Shown here: one piece after another, positions 35,978-47,800 of the stretch
Layout: the number at the start of each line of letters is the position of its first letter
Numbering within the stretch: the stretch's first letter is position 1
DNA from: Paraspadella gotoi
Taxonomy: Eukaryota; Chaetognatha
Direction of reading: 5' to 3'
Length of the DNA stretch: 64,000 nt
Assembly (NCBI GenBank): GCA_051294375.1
Contig: CM119267.1
Location: 4,049,260-4,113,259 of the forward strand
Made by a program: the position numbers and the translations under genes
Notes under the pieces: model-generated
Database searches by the model: none
The model's input: only the letters and a program-made list of their open reading frames with translations
Told to the model about the DNA's origin: nothing

Positions 35978-38900
35978 ATGAACTCAACAAACTCGGCCTT
36001 TTCCAACGCCTCCTTCGTTCCGTCCCGCGAAGTCATGCCAAATCCCGCGACGAGCGACGCCCCTCTCGTCCGCCTCGGCGGCCATGTCGTCGGTGCCGGC
36101 GGACGCGCGATCACCCTCAACACTTCCGAAACGAATATCTCCCAAAAGGGCGACCCCATGCGCGACTTCGATCTCTCGGCCCTTCCCGCCGCCAACATGG
36201 AACCCGCTCCGGCGTCATCCGCAGCCCCTCAATTCGTCGGAGCGGGTCTTGCCCATTTCCAGCCGTCCGTTTCCGCGCAAGCGCCCGTTTCATCCGCCAC
36301 CCTCGCCTCCGCCGTTTCTCAGTTCGACGATGCATCTTTGCTTTACTACGACCGCGAGCCACACTTTCGTCTGGAGGATCAAAACACCTTCGGGCCTTCG
36401 TCCATTCAGTCCTCGTCGACGCTGGAAATGGAGACCCTGCAGTTTCAGTTGCCGCAGCACGGGCACGGAGAGACTTGGTTCTTTCCACAGCAATCGATGC
36501 CGCAGCCAAATTCGTGGAATCCGTCCGCCTATCAATCCTTGAACCCAGCGGCCGCCGGGCATTCGTCCGTCTCGGTTCTTTCGAACGCGTCGTCGACGAA
36601 TTTATTTCTCCAGGATCAGTCGTCCAACCACTCGGCGGGCACTTCCGGCACCCCGTCGCCTAAACCCACCTTCTCGTCCATACCTCCCAATTGTGACTAT
36701 GCAGGTATTTTTCGAAAAGGTTGGAAACACTACTCGTCTACTCGTCGAGAGCTGATTCCTGCTGTCTCAGGTCCTCATGGGTTTTCCGTCACTCTGCATT
36801 CCGTGCCGATGGGTCAGGAGAAAAAGACGCCCAACTGGACATTTTCTTCCGATTTGAATCGTCTTTACTGCAGGAAGAAAAGCTCAGTTCCGATAGGCTT
36901 TCGATGTGCAGTCCCTCCGCCAGATGGGTCTCGAATACAATGCATGGCGGTATTTAGGTCGGTTAGATGATGTGTATTAATTATTCGATTATGTAATATG
37001 TATACATATTAAATAAAAGGCATCAGAAGATTTTCTTTTATATATTTAACAGCGAAGCCAACCACGTTCAAGAACACGTGACGCGTTGTCCAAATCACGT
37101 GAAAGATGACGCTCTTCTCGCGCACGGAACTCATTTTGTTCGTGCGGAACACGCAGGAGCCGTCTACGGGACGGATCACATTTACGGACGCGAATGCGTC
37201 ACATTGCCCTACGAATCCCCTCAACCGGGGACGGACAAGATCGAGTTTATCTTTACTTTCATGTGCAATAGGTTAGACCTTCGAGGAGAGCGATTTTTTG
37301 ATGGTTACTCTCAATAATCGGGTCATTGGTTCTTTGGTTCTCAGCTCGTGCACCGGCGCAATAAACAGAAGGGAAACGAACTTGGTCTTCACGCTTTTGT
37401 CATTGGACGGGTCAACGCTTGGTAGAGCCGCTTTTGGATTGAGGTAGGTGTTAATGAATGTATTTTAAATAAATTAAAGACCTTTAATGAATCAAAGACC
37501 GTTAATAAATTGTTTGTTTACATGTACTTATTCTATCATGTTGCTCCTCTCACACCGCCATGTCTTTGTCAGATTCGTTTCACAAGAAAGACAAAAGAGA
37601 AAAGCAGAAGGAGCAGACTCCTCCTCCTCCTGCTCCTCTCCTCCTCTTCTCCTCTCAGCTCCATCTTCCAGGATGCATCGGAAAGAGAAATCACTTTTTG
37701 TTTCACGACCACGTGTTCACTGGTTTTTCGTGAAAGTTGTAATTTAATTTATTTTTGATATTTTTTTGAAATGTTTTCAGATTATCCTTTGAATATTTTT
37801 TGATATTCCTGTTGAAATACTTGGTTATTTCTTTTGAAATACTTGGATATCCCTGTTGAAATACTTGGGTATTTCTGTTGGAATGCTTGGGTATTCCTGT
37901 TGATATATTGGATATTCCTGTTGGAATTTTTGGATATTGGAACACTTGGATATTCCTTTTGGAATACTTGGATATTTCTGTTGAAATACTTGATTATTTC
38001 TGTTGAAATACTTGGAATGTTCCTGTTGGAATACTTGATATTCCTAGATACTTGATATAAGATATGATATTTCTGTTAGTATACCAATATTCCTGCTGGA
38101 ATATTTGATTTATATCTATTTTTTTTGCGAAATTTCTGATTATTTCGTTTTTTCGGTTTTGGCCCATTTATTTGTCTGAGACTCGCGGGTCAGAGTCGAG
38201 CCCGCTTTTCAGCGGCCGAAAGCCGGCGCACTTCGTCCTCTTCTCAAGGGCTGGCCCAGGAGCCGTTCATGGACATGACTGTCTCCTCCTCCTCCACCTC
38301 CCGGACCGCTCCCGCATCTCCGCTCAGTAAGCAGATCGGCCCGGTAGGGCGTCGCCGGGTTTCTCTTCATCGCGTCTGGTGCGATCAAAGAGATCGAATG
38401 CATCGTCTTATTCTTTGGCGTATGGTGGCTAGGGGCAGACAAGGTGCGTTCGGAAGTCCCGGCTAGTAGCCTAGAAACGAATCAGCTGCAACATCCTATC
38501 CGGCTTTCTATTATGCGAACATTGGTTGATGCGTCTGGAGATGGTCTCTCTTAAGCGGTATGTTATTTTTTATGATTCGCTTTGAATTTTCGCCTTTGGC
38601 GTACCTTACGAAATTTTTTCGTCCACCAATTCGACTTTATTTGTTTGTTTTTCTCTTCTTGCCGCTCTTGTTACAGGCATTGGCGTGGTGGAGAGGAGCA
38701 ACATGATAGAATTTATGGTTCCAAGTGGAACCGGGATTCTTCATGGCTCCCTCTCCACCAACACCTCCCGCCGTCCACCCCTGGCACCACCGGTGGTGGA
38801 GGGCGGCTTCGAAGAGTTGTTTTTGTCCTTTTGGTGTTCTTTTCTCTAATATTTCTCATTTATTTTACATGTACACATTCTTCGTAGCTCCTAGGATTTC

Positions 38901-41900
38901 GCGTTGTGTTGCTGTATTCTCCATCTTCGCTGATTCGTTTCTAGATGTCATGCCCCTGCTTCTCGGGGTCGACCTTGCTACCCCGGCTTTCCCCAAGTCG
39001 GCGCCGACCTGTTTCGGCCAATACTTCCTTATACGATTCTCCAGACTTGGATGTTTCTTTTTGGAGGAAGATGAGCTCGCGTCTTTTCTGATGCTACAGG
39101 TTTGATACCTTTTCGCCGCAACAAGATCTGCTGCTATTCCATCAGATTGGACTTGTCAACAATGGAGAGAGTTCCGTTCTATTGACGGTACTGGCGAGCT
39201 CAAGAGGGGATGGAGCCTGGTCAAGGCGCTCTATATTCGCTACATGGGTGGATGGCTTCTCCACCAGATTTTGGACCTCTGCGCAAGACAGTTGTTTGTC
39301 TGCGCAGTTCGTGCTGTTGTTTAGGCCGCAAATCAGCCTCTATTTACAAGCAAGCAGTGCGGTCCATGAGAGATGCTGGTGCCATTGCGCACTCTGTATT
39401 GCATTCAGCAGATGGATTGCGTCTCATCGTTTCTCTCAGAGTTCCGATGCGGATCCCGAGCTCGTGGCTGATCTGGAGGCCTTGGCGGCCCTCTCAAGGA
39501 TTCAGCGACCATGTTGCCTCTTCCTTCAACTCAGCCTTAGTTGAAGTCGGCGTTCCTTTTTCCAGTCGGCTCCCAAAGAGCTCAACTACTCTTTTGGAGT
39601 TTCTGCTGCGATTCACTCCTTCCTGTTCAGGAGTCAAGCTTCTCGACCTAATCCTTTTCCAGGATTCTAGGTAGCGGTTTCAACCCCAAGTCCAGAGGGC
39701 TTTCAGAACTGGCCACTAGTCTACTTCCTCGACCAAGCGTTCGGGAGGGGGAGTCGGGGGCGTCATAGGACGCCAAGTGTCTCCTCGATGCTCCAGTTCG
39801 GCTGTTGCCTCTTTCGGCTTTTCAGGAAGATGCTGCGACCAGGAGTTTGGGCAGCCTCGATTGATATCCTCTGCACGAGGATCATCGCAAGTTTTGCCTT
39901 TTATTTGGAGAGGCAAGATCTACCTGTTCAGGGTTCTACCTTTCGGTTATGCTACAGGCCCTTGGTTGTTTCCAAGGCGACTCGCCCTCTGGTGGCCTGG
40001 CTTCGTGCAGAGAGGCATTCGATGTCTGTTCTACATCGACGATATTTTATTCTGGGCACGTCCATGGGGGAGTGTTTATTCAACACCCGAGTGGCTCTGC
40101 AACTTCTCTTCAGAGCGCACTAATCTTTCGCTTTTTACTAAAGATTTCCGTGGAGAGGAACACTCAAAGAGTGTTTTATTTGTTTTACTTTCGGGAAGTA
40201 TAGGATGCAGGCTTCGTCCTTCCCCCAAGAAGTCGAGTTTAGTCCCTGCTCAGAACTTCGAGTCTCCAGTGGGACGGGGCGCTTCACCAAGTTGCGCTTC
40301 CCCAGCGAAAGATCTCTGCCCTCAGATCTCTGGCTTCATCCCTCTTGGAAGGGATCACTCCATCAGCCCATCAGTTCTTCAGCTCATGGGTCATGTGGCT
40401 GCAGCCATCCCAGCGTCTCCGATTTCTCGCTGCAGGTCAGCGCGGATTCAGCACGATCTCTATCTTGTTTATCGTTCAGAGAGGGATTTGGAGAAGTTGG
40501 TTCTCTTCTCGGAAGCTGCGAAGGAGGAACTTCTTTGGATTTCGATTCTCAATCCAAGGGCTTGTTCAGCGCCAGTCGACGACCTTCTCTCGGAGAGTTG
40601 CACTTCGGAGGTGACAACGGACGCCTCCATTGATGATGGGGCTTCCTTTTTCGCGGAGTCCTTCATCAGGAATTTGGGAGGATGCGTTTGCCCCTCTCCA
40701 TATAACTGCGAAGGAGTTCATGGTTCTGCTCAGATTCCTACGTTCCTTCGGAGATCAGATTTGCGACAACAATCTTCTGTGGAAGACGGACAGTTTGGTG
40801 TCCCTTGCTTGTCTCCGACGCTTTTGCAGCCGCTCGCCATCTCTCCACGAAGTTGTGAGAGAAGCTTTTCTAGCAGATTCGCTTCAGATCCGGATCGTGT
40901 GTTCATGTTCCCTCAGAGGAGAACCTGGTTGCGGATGCGGCTTCTCGCGAGAGAGCAGTTCAGGATTGGCACTTGGACCCTCAGGTTTTTTGCCGGATTG
41001 CCAAGATCTTCGGTCTTCCTCAGAGCAACCTGTTTGCGACGAGTTCCTCTCGTCAGGTGCCCCGATTCTTCTCTTGGAGGATGGAAGAAGATGCGGAGGA
41101 GCTCGACGCCCTGAGTCAAGTCTGGGTTTTCGATCGAGCCTTTGTTTTTCCTCCCCTCCCTTTGATCCCTCGAGTGATCTTCAAGTTGAGGGAGGCAGTG
41201 GGGGAGTTCCTGTTGGTGACTCCGTTTTGGCCAGCCCAGAAGTGGTTCCCGTCTCTACTGATCTTCATGTGCTGGAGGTGCGCCGCCTACCTTGGTCTCG
41301 CCGATTGGTGGTCGACCTGGCCTTGGACGACATTCCGTCGCTCCTAGATCGCCTCAAGTTGGTCGTCTGGAGGATTATCGGCGGCGCACGGACTCTCAGA
41401 CGTCAGCAATTCGACCTTTCTTCTCATTGTCAAGAGTTGGAGATTCTCCGCTGGCTTGGAAGTCCTTCGTCTCTTTCCTTCAAGGTCGGGACCTTCGAGG
41501 AGATCAAGCTTCTGTGAAGGGTGTGCTGGATTATCACGCCCATCTTAGTGACAACGGATTGTCCTATAGCACCATCTTTTTGCATAGATCGGCGATTTCT
41601 GCGACTTTGCCTTTGGTGGAGGGTGCTCCTTTCGGTCAGCACCCATTGGTTTTGCCGTCTACTCAAAGGAGTTTTTCAGCTACGGCCTCCTTCGCGCCGG
41701 GATCTACCCAGCTTGGAGTGTGGCTGCGGTTTTGCGCGTTTTTGATGTGATGCCATTTCCGCTATCACCTTATGACATTCTACGCAAGACTACGTTTCTT
41801 GCTTTGGCTTCCGCCAGGCGACCTTCTGAATTGGTCTCCTTGCGATGTGGTCCAGACCACATGTTTTTGGTTGAGGATCACGTACGTTTCGTGCCCTCCA

Positions 41901-44274
41901 GGCTTTCCAAGACGGATCGGATTCGTCATCTTGGCCCTGTTTTTCGTTTGGATCGACTGACCGGTTCTGTTCGATGCCCGGTCCTGGCCCTGCATTCCTG
42001 GTTGTCCGTCAGACAAGTTCTACGGCCTCAGCACGATTTTCTCTTCTCTTCCCGGCGCCGCCTCATGGACCTTTGTCTCTCCAGCGTTTTTCCGCTCTGA
42101 TCAAGTCAGTCTTTAGAGATGCGGACATTGACGCGCCTCCTGGATCAACTCGCGCTATGGCAGTTTCAGAGGCCTTCGCTAAAGGAATGGACTTGGACGT
42201 CATTCTTCGTGCTGGAGATTGGTCGGGCGCTCAGACTTTCTTCCGTTTTTATTGTCGGGAGTCGGCTTGGGGTTTCTCTCAGCGGGGTCTTGTGGATGAG
42301 TGATTTCTCTTTCCGATGCATCCTGGAAGATGGAGCTGAGAGGAGGAAGAGGAGGAGAGGAGCAGGAGGAGAGGAGTCTGCTCCTTCTGCTTTTCTCTTT
42401 TGTCTTTCTTGTGGACACACGACATCTGGAACAAAAGAGCATTGGCGTGGTGGAGAGGAGCATGAAGAATCCCGGTTCCACTTGGAACCATAAATTTTCT
42501 CTAAAGGGTCTGCGCAAGTCCTGGACGCGACCGCGGGAAAGATGAGGCGAAAAAGCCCAGCCAAGTCGCGACTCTCGACCGCAAAGAACCGGAGATCATC
42601 GCGACAGAGTTTACCACTTATTCCGTTAGACCAGTACGCTTCTACCTTTTTATTGGGGTGGAGGGGGAACATAGTTTTCTGGATCATAATCTTATTCGAA
42701 TCGTCAAATTGTCATTAGGTTGACCACTCGCCTCCTCCGTCAAAGAAGCGCAAATCGAACGAGACGGAAACAGAAGAGCCAGAAGAAATATACACGATTA
42801 CAACTCGTTACAGAGAAGATTACGAACTTTTGATGATGGTAAAAGACGTCAGTAAGCGAAGACAATTTTTGGTGGGAGATCTTAAACTTTCCTAATCCTT
42901 CACCGCAGATCAAGCAAAAATTGGACCTGACCCGCTTGACGACCGAGGAACAGCGCGCGCAAGCCAATCGCGTGACTCTGAACGAAGTGAGCCACGCGAC
43001 GATCTTCCCCAGAATCATCGCCCCGCCTCCTATCGCGAACGGCCCGTCTTTACGACGCATTCCGCCACCCGTCCGGCCCGCCTTAACTTCGACGTCGCCT
43101 TCGGGACCTTCGGAACGCAAACCGGACTCTACGACCAACGGACGTCTCGATCAAGCGGACGAGCGAATTGGCGAAAAAGACGAAAACCTCAATGCCGTCG
43201 CTTTTGGCCGCGTCGAGGAAAATATGGAGACCATCGGGGTGGAGGAGGATGCGGCCGTCAAATCTCAGCCTTTCACTTTCATTAAAGATTCTGGTAAAGA
43301 GTTCTTTTTTGAAATTGATGAGGGAGAAAACTCGTGTGTCCATTTGGGTTTTTTTTTTCTTTTTTTCAGAGTCGCGATCGTCTGCCTCAACCGAGATTCT
43401 TCCGGATCTGTACAGCATTTTCGACAACAATTCCGGCTCCGTTTTTGACGATGGCGGAGAGAAGAGCACGCCGAGCGTGACGAAAGCAGCGCCGGCGCCA
43501 CTCGCAGGCGATGACAACAACAATTCAACGAAAACGACGGGTGTTCGCTCGATTGCTGAGTGGTTGTCGTCCTTCGGAATGATCGCGTACACCGACGATT
43601 TTGCTAAACGCGGTTTCAAAAACGTGGAAGACTTGAACAAATTCGATCGAAAGGAGATCGAGGCGCTCAAATTGGCGCCCGCTCACGCCGAGGTCATCTG
43701 GCGAAAGATCGAGGAGTTGAAAAATCCCGTGGAAGCCGTGTCGGCGCCGTTGGCCAGGATGGAACTACGGGGAATGAGTCGTTTCAAGAAAGACACGGCC
43801 GGTTCGACGCCGACGATTGCAGAACCCGAAACTGAAGCAATGCTTCAGACTCAACAGTTGGCCCCGGCGTTTTCAGCTTTAAACCGTCGACGATCAGGTC
43901 GTTTGACGAGTTCCCAGGATGTTCGTTCCCTCTCGCAACCTACGGGCTCTCCTCCTCGCGCGGCCGCCGAAGCAGCCGCCGGAATTTCGTCTTCGCAGCC
44001 TGCTGAGGGCCGGGCGAACGCGACCCAGCGTCACGTCACGAATTCCTTGGAGTCTCTGTCTCGTTCTTTCGGTTCGCTCTCCAAGTTCTTGCAAGATCAA
44101 GTCGGGTCGTTCGGCGTAAATTCGAGTCAGGGCTCCCTGGGGGCGGCGGGAAGGTCTGGCAGCAATCTCGCTTCTGTCGGAATTGGAGCGGATGGCCCGG
44201 AAGTCGGCGGTTGCGGTGTGATCGAAGTGAAAAAATTCACCTTCAAACACTCGTTTTCCGTGAAAAGGGATTAA
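35978..44274 (+). CDS. TP63/TP73-like: p53-family transcription factor of the p63/p73 type
   Basis: Sequence-specific transcription factor guarding genome integrity. Eight exons encode about 922 aa: 35978-36704, 36771-36957, 37053-37271, 37345-37443, 42507-42633, 42719-42838, 42909-43293, 43370-44274. The DNA-binding core keeps the zinc ligands (TRCPNH and FMCNSSC), the DNA-contact arginines (INRRE and RVCASPGRDR) and LVFTLLSLDGS. The cysteine of the CACPGR motif is serine here. An oligomerisation domain (YTITTRYREDYELL, then MIKQKLDL across a junction) and a SAM domain (IAEWLSSFGMIAYTDDF, near 43550-43730) mark it as p63/p73-like. The N-terminal 240 residues are Ser/Pro-rich and poorly conserved. 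The intron between exons 4 and 5 holds a 4.96-kb DIRS element. The exon 5 donor is ambiguous (GTACGC at 42634 is best). Confidence 0.93.
37541..37695. repeat. DIRS left inverted terminal repeat
   Basis: Reverse complement of 42300-42461 with small indels. It includes a CTCCTCCT-rich tract and the shared ATGCATCGGAAAGAGAAATC segment. Confidence 0.9.
37740..38110. repeat. degenerate 24-bp minisatellite inside the DIRS element
   Basis: Some 12-14 imperfect copies of a unit like GAAATACTTGGATATTCCTG follow one another between the left terminal repeat and the gag-like region. It has no coding potential. Confidence 0.85.
38680..38760. repeat. DIRS internal complementary region (circle-junction copy)
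   Basis: Reads as the reverse complement of the left end (38682-38709), then AAT, then the reverse complement of the right end (38713-38760). The internal region is used to complete the ends during replication of DIRS elements, and this copy is well preserved. Confidence 0.9.
38765..39760 (+). pseudogene. DIRS gag-like region, decayed
   Basis: Contains only short + strand open frames (38725-39105, 39182-39544, 39210-39674). The position fits the gag-like first ORF of DIRS elements, but I see no diagnostic motif. No long intact frame remains. Confidence 0.4.
39780..41350 (+). pseudogene. DIRS reverse transcriptase / RNase H remnant, frameshifted
   Basis: Matches to DIRS-type RT and RNase H occur in all three + frames. 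GKIYLFRVLPFGYATGPWLF and CLFYIDDILFWA (about 39910-40050) are in one frame, RVALQLLFRA in a second and TQRVFYL in a third. The RNase H segment shows EVTTDAS, then LHITAKEFMVLLRFLRSFGDQ in another frame, then EENLVADAASRERAVQDWHLD (about 40918-40980), a hallmark of DIRS RNase H. At least five frame changes are needed to read through. Confidence 0.85.
40104..40165 (+). ncRNA. U5 snRNA 5' stem-loop-like segment within the RT region
   Basis: The stretch matches the conserved 5' stem-loop I of U5 snRNA, as I recall that sequence, at about 42 of 44 bases in the core. It includes the upper stem AATCTTT/AAAGATT around the loop CGCTTTTTACT (canonical CGCCTTTTACT) and the lower stem strand TGGAGAGGAACA. 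The opposite strand TTCTCTTCA can pair with that lower strand, with one or two mismatches. The 3' part of U5 (Sm site and 3' hairpin) is not recognisable, so this is a fragment and not a functional gene. Confidence 0.75.
41400..42300 (+). pseudogene. DIRS tyrosine recombinase remnant, frameshifted
   Basis: Integrase/recombinase-like text runs through three frames: a core-binding half with SFLQGRDLRGD and LDYHAHLSDNGLSYSTIFLHR (41470-41600), then TTFLALASARRPSELVSL with a catalytic-type arginine, then GSTRAMAVSEAFAKGMDLDV, ILRAGDWSGAQTFFRFYCRE (42150-42260), which carries the C-terminal R and H/W-type residues and the catalytic-tyrosine region. Two or more frameshifts break it. Confidence 0.8.
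42300..42493. repeat. DIRS right inverted terminal repeat and right extension
   Basis: Reverse complement of the left arm, followed by a right extension (about 42462-42493) that is matched only by the internal complementary region. The outer edge abuts the AG acceptor of p53-family exon 5 within 15 nt. Confidence 0.9.
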
Positions 44275-44823
44275 TATTCGGGCTTCTATTTTCTTGGGCA
44301 TACATATTACTTAAGCACAAATCTGCAAGGTTTAATTTGACATAATATTTTGGCACAAAAGCCTTTTTTTTTTTTTTTTGTTTTTTTGTTATTATTATTA
44401 ATTCTTCAGACGATTGCTACATTTTGTTCCCTTTGAATGAAGCCCTCTTCTTATTACCTCAATAATTAAGAATTTTATTAATATTTAAAGAGTTCCCATG
44501 CATAATTCTTTTACGAAAACTTCTTGAAGCTTATTTGACAAAGTTTATACAAAGTATATGAAGATAAATTTTAATACAAAATGTACGATTCCCCCCCCCT
44601 CCCATGTCAAAATCCGTCACGTGCCTTTTTTGTCATCCACACTTCAATCGTGTGGTTTGAGTGATATTTTTAGTTCATGACTTTACGTCGTTTTACATTT
44701 TTTCGTTATATTTTCAGATCTCACTTCCAGCTTCGAGGTTTTGAACTACTACAGTTCTACATGACATAATTTTTAACCGACCCACCGATTCTTTCATTCT
44801 TTGTTGCTCATCTTTGATAGAAA
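44275..44823. other. spacer between the p53-family gene and PYG
   Basis: AT-rich with homopolymer runs of T and C. An acceptor-like pyrimidine tract ending in CAG lies at 44717. No gene recognised. Confidence 0.5.
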
Positions 44824-47800
44824 ATGGCGGCTGCAGTCGCAAGCGACGACGATAAGCGACGACAGATCAGTGTCCGTCACATCGCGCAAGTCGGCGAAGT
44901 CAACGAAATCAAAAAGGGTTTCAATCGCCACTTGCATTGCACGATCACGAAGGACAGGATCGTCGCCACATCGAGGTGAGGCATATTAGGGTGAGAGTTT
45001 CTTCCACTTTTTTTATCCAGCGGAAACACTAATAAATGGTTTCATTTTCATAATACAACTCTGTAGGGATTATTACCACGCTTTGGCTAACACCGTTTAC
45101 GATCATTTGGCCGGAAAATGGATTCGAACCCAACAACATTACTATGAAAAAGATCCTAAGAGGGTAAGTTTATCATTCTCCCTCCGAGAGCGACCTGCTC
45201 CACTTGTCCACGCCAATCTCCTTTTAGGTGTACTACCTCTCCCTGGAATACTACATGGGTCGTTCCCTAAGCAACTCCATGCTCAATCTCGGGATCCACA
45301 ACGCCGTCGACGAAGCCATCTACCAGCTGGGGCTGGACTTGGAAGAACTGGAGGAAAATGAAATGGACGCGGGTCTTGGCAACGGGGGCCTCGGAAGACT
45401 CGCCGCTTGTTTCCTCGACTCCATGGCCACACTGGGTGGGCGAAGGAATGGCGAAACTCTTTTTATTAATGTATTAATGTATTAATGCTTTTTTAATTTA
45501 TAATCGCAGGCCTTCCCGCCTACGGATACGGACTTCGTTACGAGTACGGCATCTTCGCTCAGAAGATGGTCGACGGCTGCCAGCGTGAGGAGCCCGACGA
45601 TTGGCTTCGCTTCGGCAATCCCTGGGAAAAGGCCCGGCCTGAAAATATTCTACCGGTTCAATTTTTCGGCAAGGCTGTCAGGTAAGTCTTAGATAGAAGG
45701 GGGGGGGGACATTCCCTAATTTAATCGAAATTTCCGTTACTCAGAAACGACGATCGCAGCGGAAGTTGGACGGAATCGTACGTCGTCATGGCGCTGCCAT
45801 ATCACACTCCCGTTCCTGGTTATGGGAACAACAATTGCAACACGTTGCTTCTGTGGTCGGCGAGCGGAGCCAAGTCTTTCGATTTGAGCTACTTTAATGA
45901 CGGAGACTACATTCAGGCCGTCCTCGACCGCAACAAGGCCGAAAACATTACCCGAGTGCTCTATCCCAATGACAATGTAATCCTTGAACTGATTAATTAA
46001 GTCTATCAGTTACGGTTTAATTCATGAACACTCTCTCTCTCTCCAGTTTTTCGAGGGAAAAGAGCTTCGCCTCAAACAAGAATATTTTATGGTCGCCGCC
46101 AGTCTGCACGACATCGTTCGCCGCTACAAATCCGCCACCTTCGGTCGCAACAAAGTCTCACGAACCAGCTTCGACGAATTTCCCGATAAGGCGAGTTCTG
46201 GTTCCTTCCTTGTCTGAATTGTCTTTTAAATACACAAGACCCGTTAAAAATGAAAAAGTTGTTTTCTAACACCAGGTGGCCCTTCAACTGAACGACACTC
46301 ATCCCGCCTTGGCGATTCCCGAATTGATGCGCATTCTGGTGGACAAGGAGAAAATTCCTTGGGACAAAGCCTGGGATTTAACCGTCCGTACTTGTGCTTA
46401 CACTAATCACACTTTGCTGCCCGAGGCCCTCGAGCGTTGGCCGGTGCACATGCTGGAGAAGATGCTTCCTCGGCATCTGCAAATCATTTACGACATTAAT
46501 CAAACACTGATGGCGGTGAGAGAAGGCTGCTAGAGATCTTTTTTGTTCGCAGAAAATGAGACTTCTCACTTTCTTCAAGATGGTAAGCGAAAAGTTCCCG
46601 GGGGATTTCGACCGAATGCGCCGCATGTCCTGTGTGGAGGAAGAAGGCGAAAAGAGAATCAACATGGCGCATCTGGCCATCGTCGGGTCTCACGCCGTCA
46701 ACGGCGTCGCCGCCATCCACTCTCAGCTTCTCACTACCACCATATTCAAGGATTTCTACGAGCTCTTTCCCGAAAGGTGGTGGCAAGAAAACATTCGGGG
46801 ATTAATTTGTTACAGGGATTAATTTTTGAGAAGTTTCAAGTTAGAGAATAAAGATAATAATTATTAAACTTTATTCTAAAATGTAATCAGAATCCATTAA
46901 CTCTTGGCTACAGGTTTCAAAATAAAACAAACGGCATCACTCCCCGTCGTTGGCTCTTGCTTTGCAATCCCGGTCTGTCGGACCTCATTTCCGAGAAAAT
47001 CGGCGAGGATTGGGTCAAGAATCTCGATCAGCTGAAAGAATTGAAAAACTTCGCCGACGACGCCGTCTTTCTTCAGGTAAAGATGCTCTTTTGGTCTGGG
47101 TCACGTGATAGCCTGTCTCGCTTGACCCACGCGATCGATCCTTCATTGTTCTTTTTCTCTTTTGTTCTCTCCTTTGGTTTTCTTCTGTGAAAAATCAACG
47201 AAGCTTAATTTCCACACGCGGAGACGCTTTCGCTCCGTAAAACCCTCGAATCAAAATTTAAAATCGATTGCGCCTGCAAAGAAAAAATGAGTACATTTCT
47301 TCCACCAGAATTTGGCGCAAATCAAAGCCGAGAACAAAACCAAGTTGGCGAATTACCTGAACAAAACCTACAATGTGGAGGTCAATCCCACGACGTTGTT
47401 CGACATCCAAGTCAAGCGCATCCACGAGTACAAACGTCAACTTCTCAACGTTCTTCACGTGATAACTTTGTACAATCGCATGAAGAAAGACCCGGGCGGT
47501 GATTTCGTCGCTAGGACCGTGCTCATCGGAGGCAAAGCGGCCCCTGGTTAGTTTTATGTCCTCGATTTGATTTGTCGCGTTTAAACATTATTTTTTCGTT
47601 TCAAGTTGCTTGATATTTTACATATTTTGCTAGGAGTCAATTTTTTTTAAGAATCACGCTGAAAGTCTCAGGTTATGTAGACTTACCTCGTGGTGGCTGA
47701 CTAACTTGTGTCATTGTTGACTTCATTAAAGATTCAGTGGGAAACTCAGCCTGATCTCTACTGTTATGTTTTCTTCCAAAGACAAAATATGGTGATTGCT

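Larger units (their letters stand above)
37533..42493. mobile_element. DIRS-type tyrosine-recombinase retrotransposon in a p53-family intron
   Basis: The element has the full architecture of DIRS1-like elements. Long inverted terminal repeats lie at about 37541-37695 and 42300-42461. An internal complementary region at 38680-38760 equals the reverse complement of the left end joined to that of the right end. Inside are reverse transcriptase with a YIDD motif, an RNase H-type region and a tyrosine recombinase. DIRS elements replicate through a circular DNA that integrates by recombinase action without a target-site duplication. Here an ATT triplet lies at both edges (37530-37532 and 42494-42496), and the reverse-complement AAT sits at the circle junction in the internal region (38710-38712). 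Coding frames are broken several times, so this copy is probably inactive. Confidence 0.92.

Noticed and set aside
42556-42633. GC donor at 42556 ending p53-family exon 5 early
   Set aside because: The following 78 bases are GC-rich and read as protein, unlike introns here; the GT at 42634 is preferred, though not proven.
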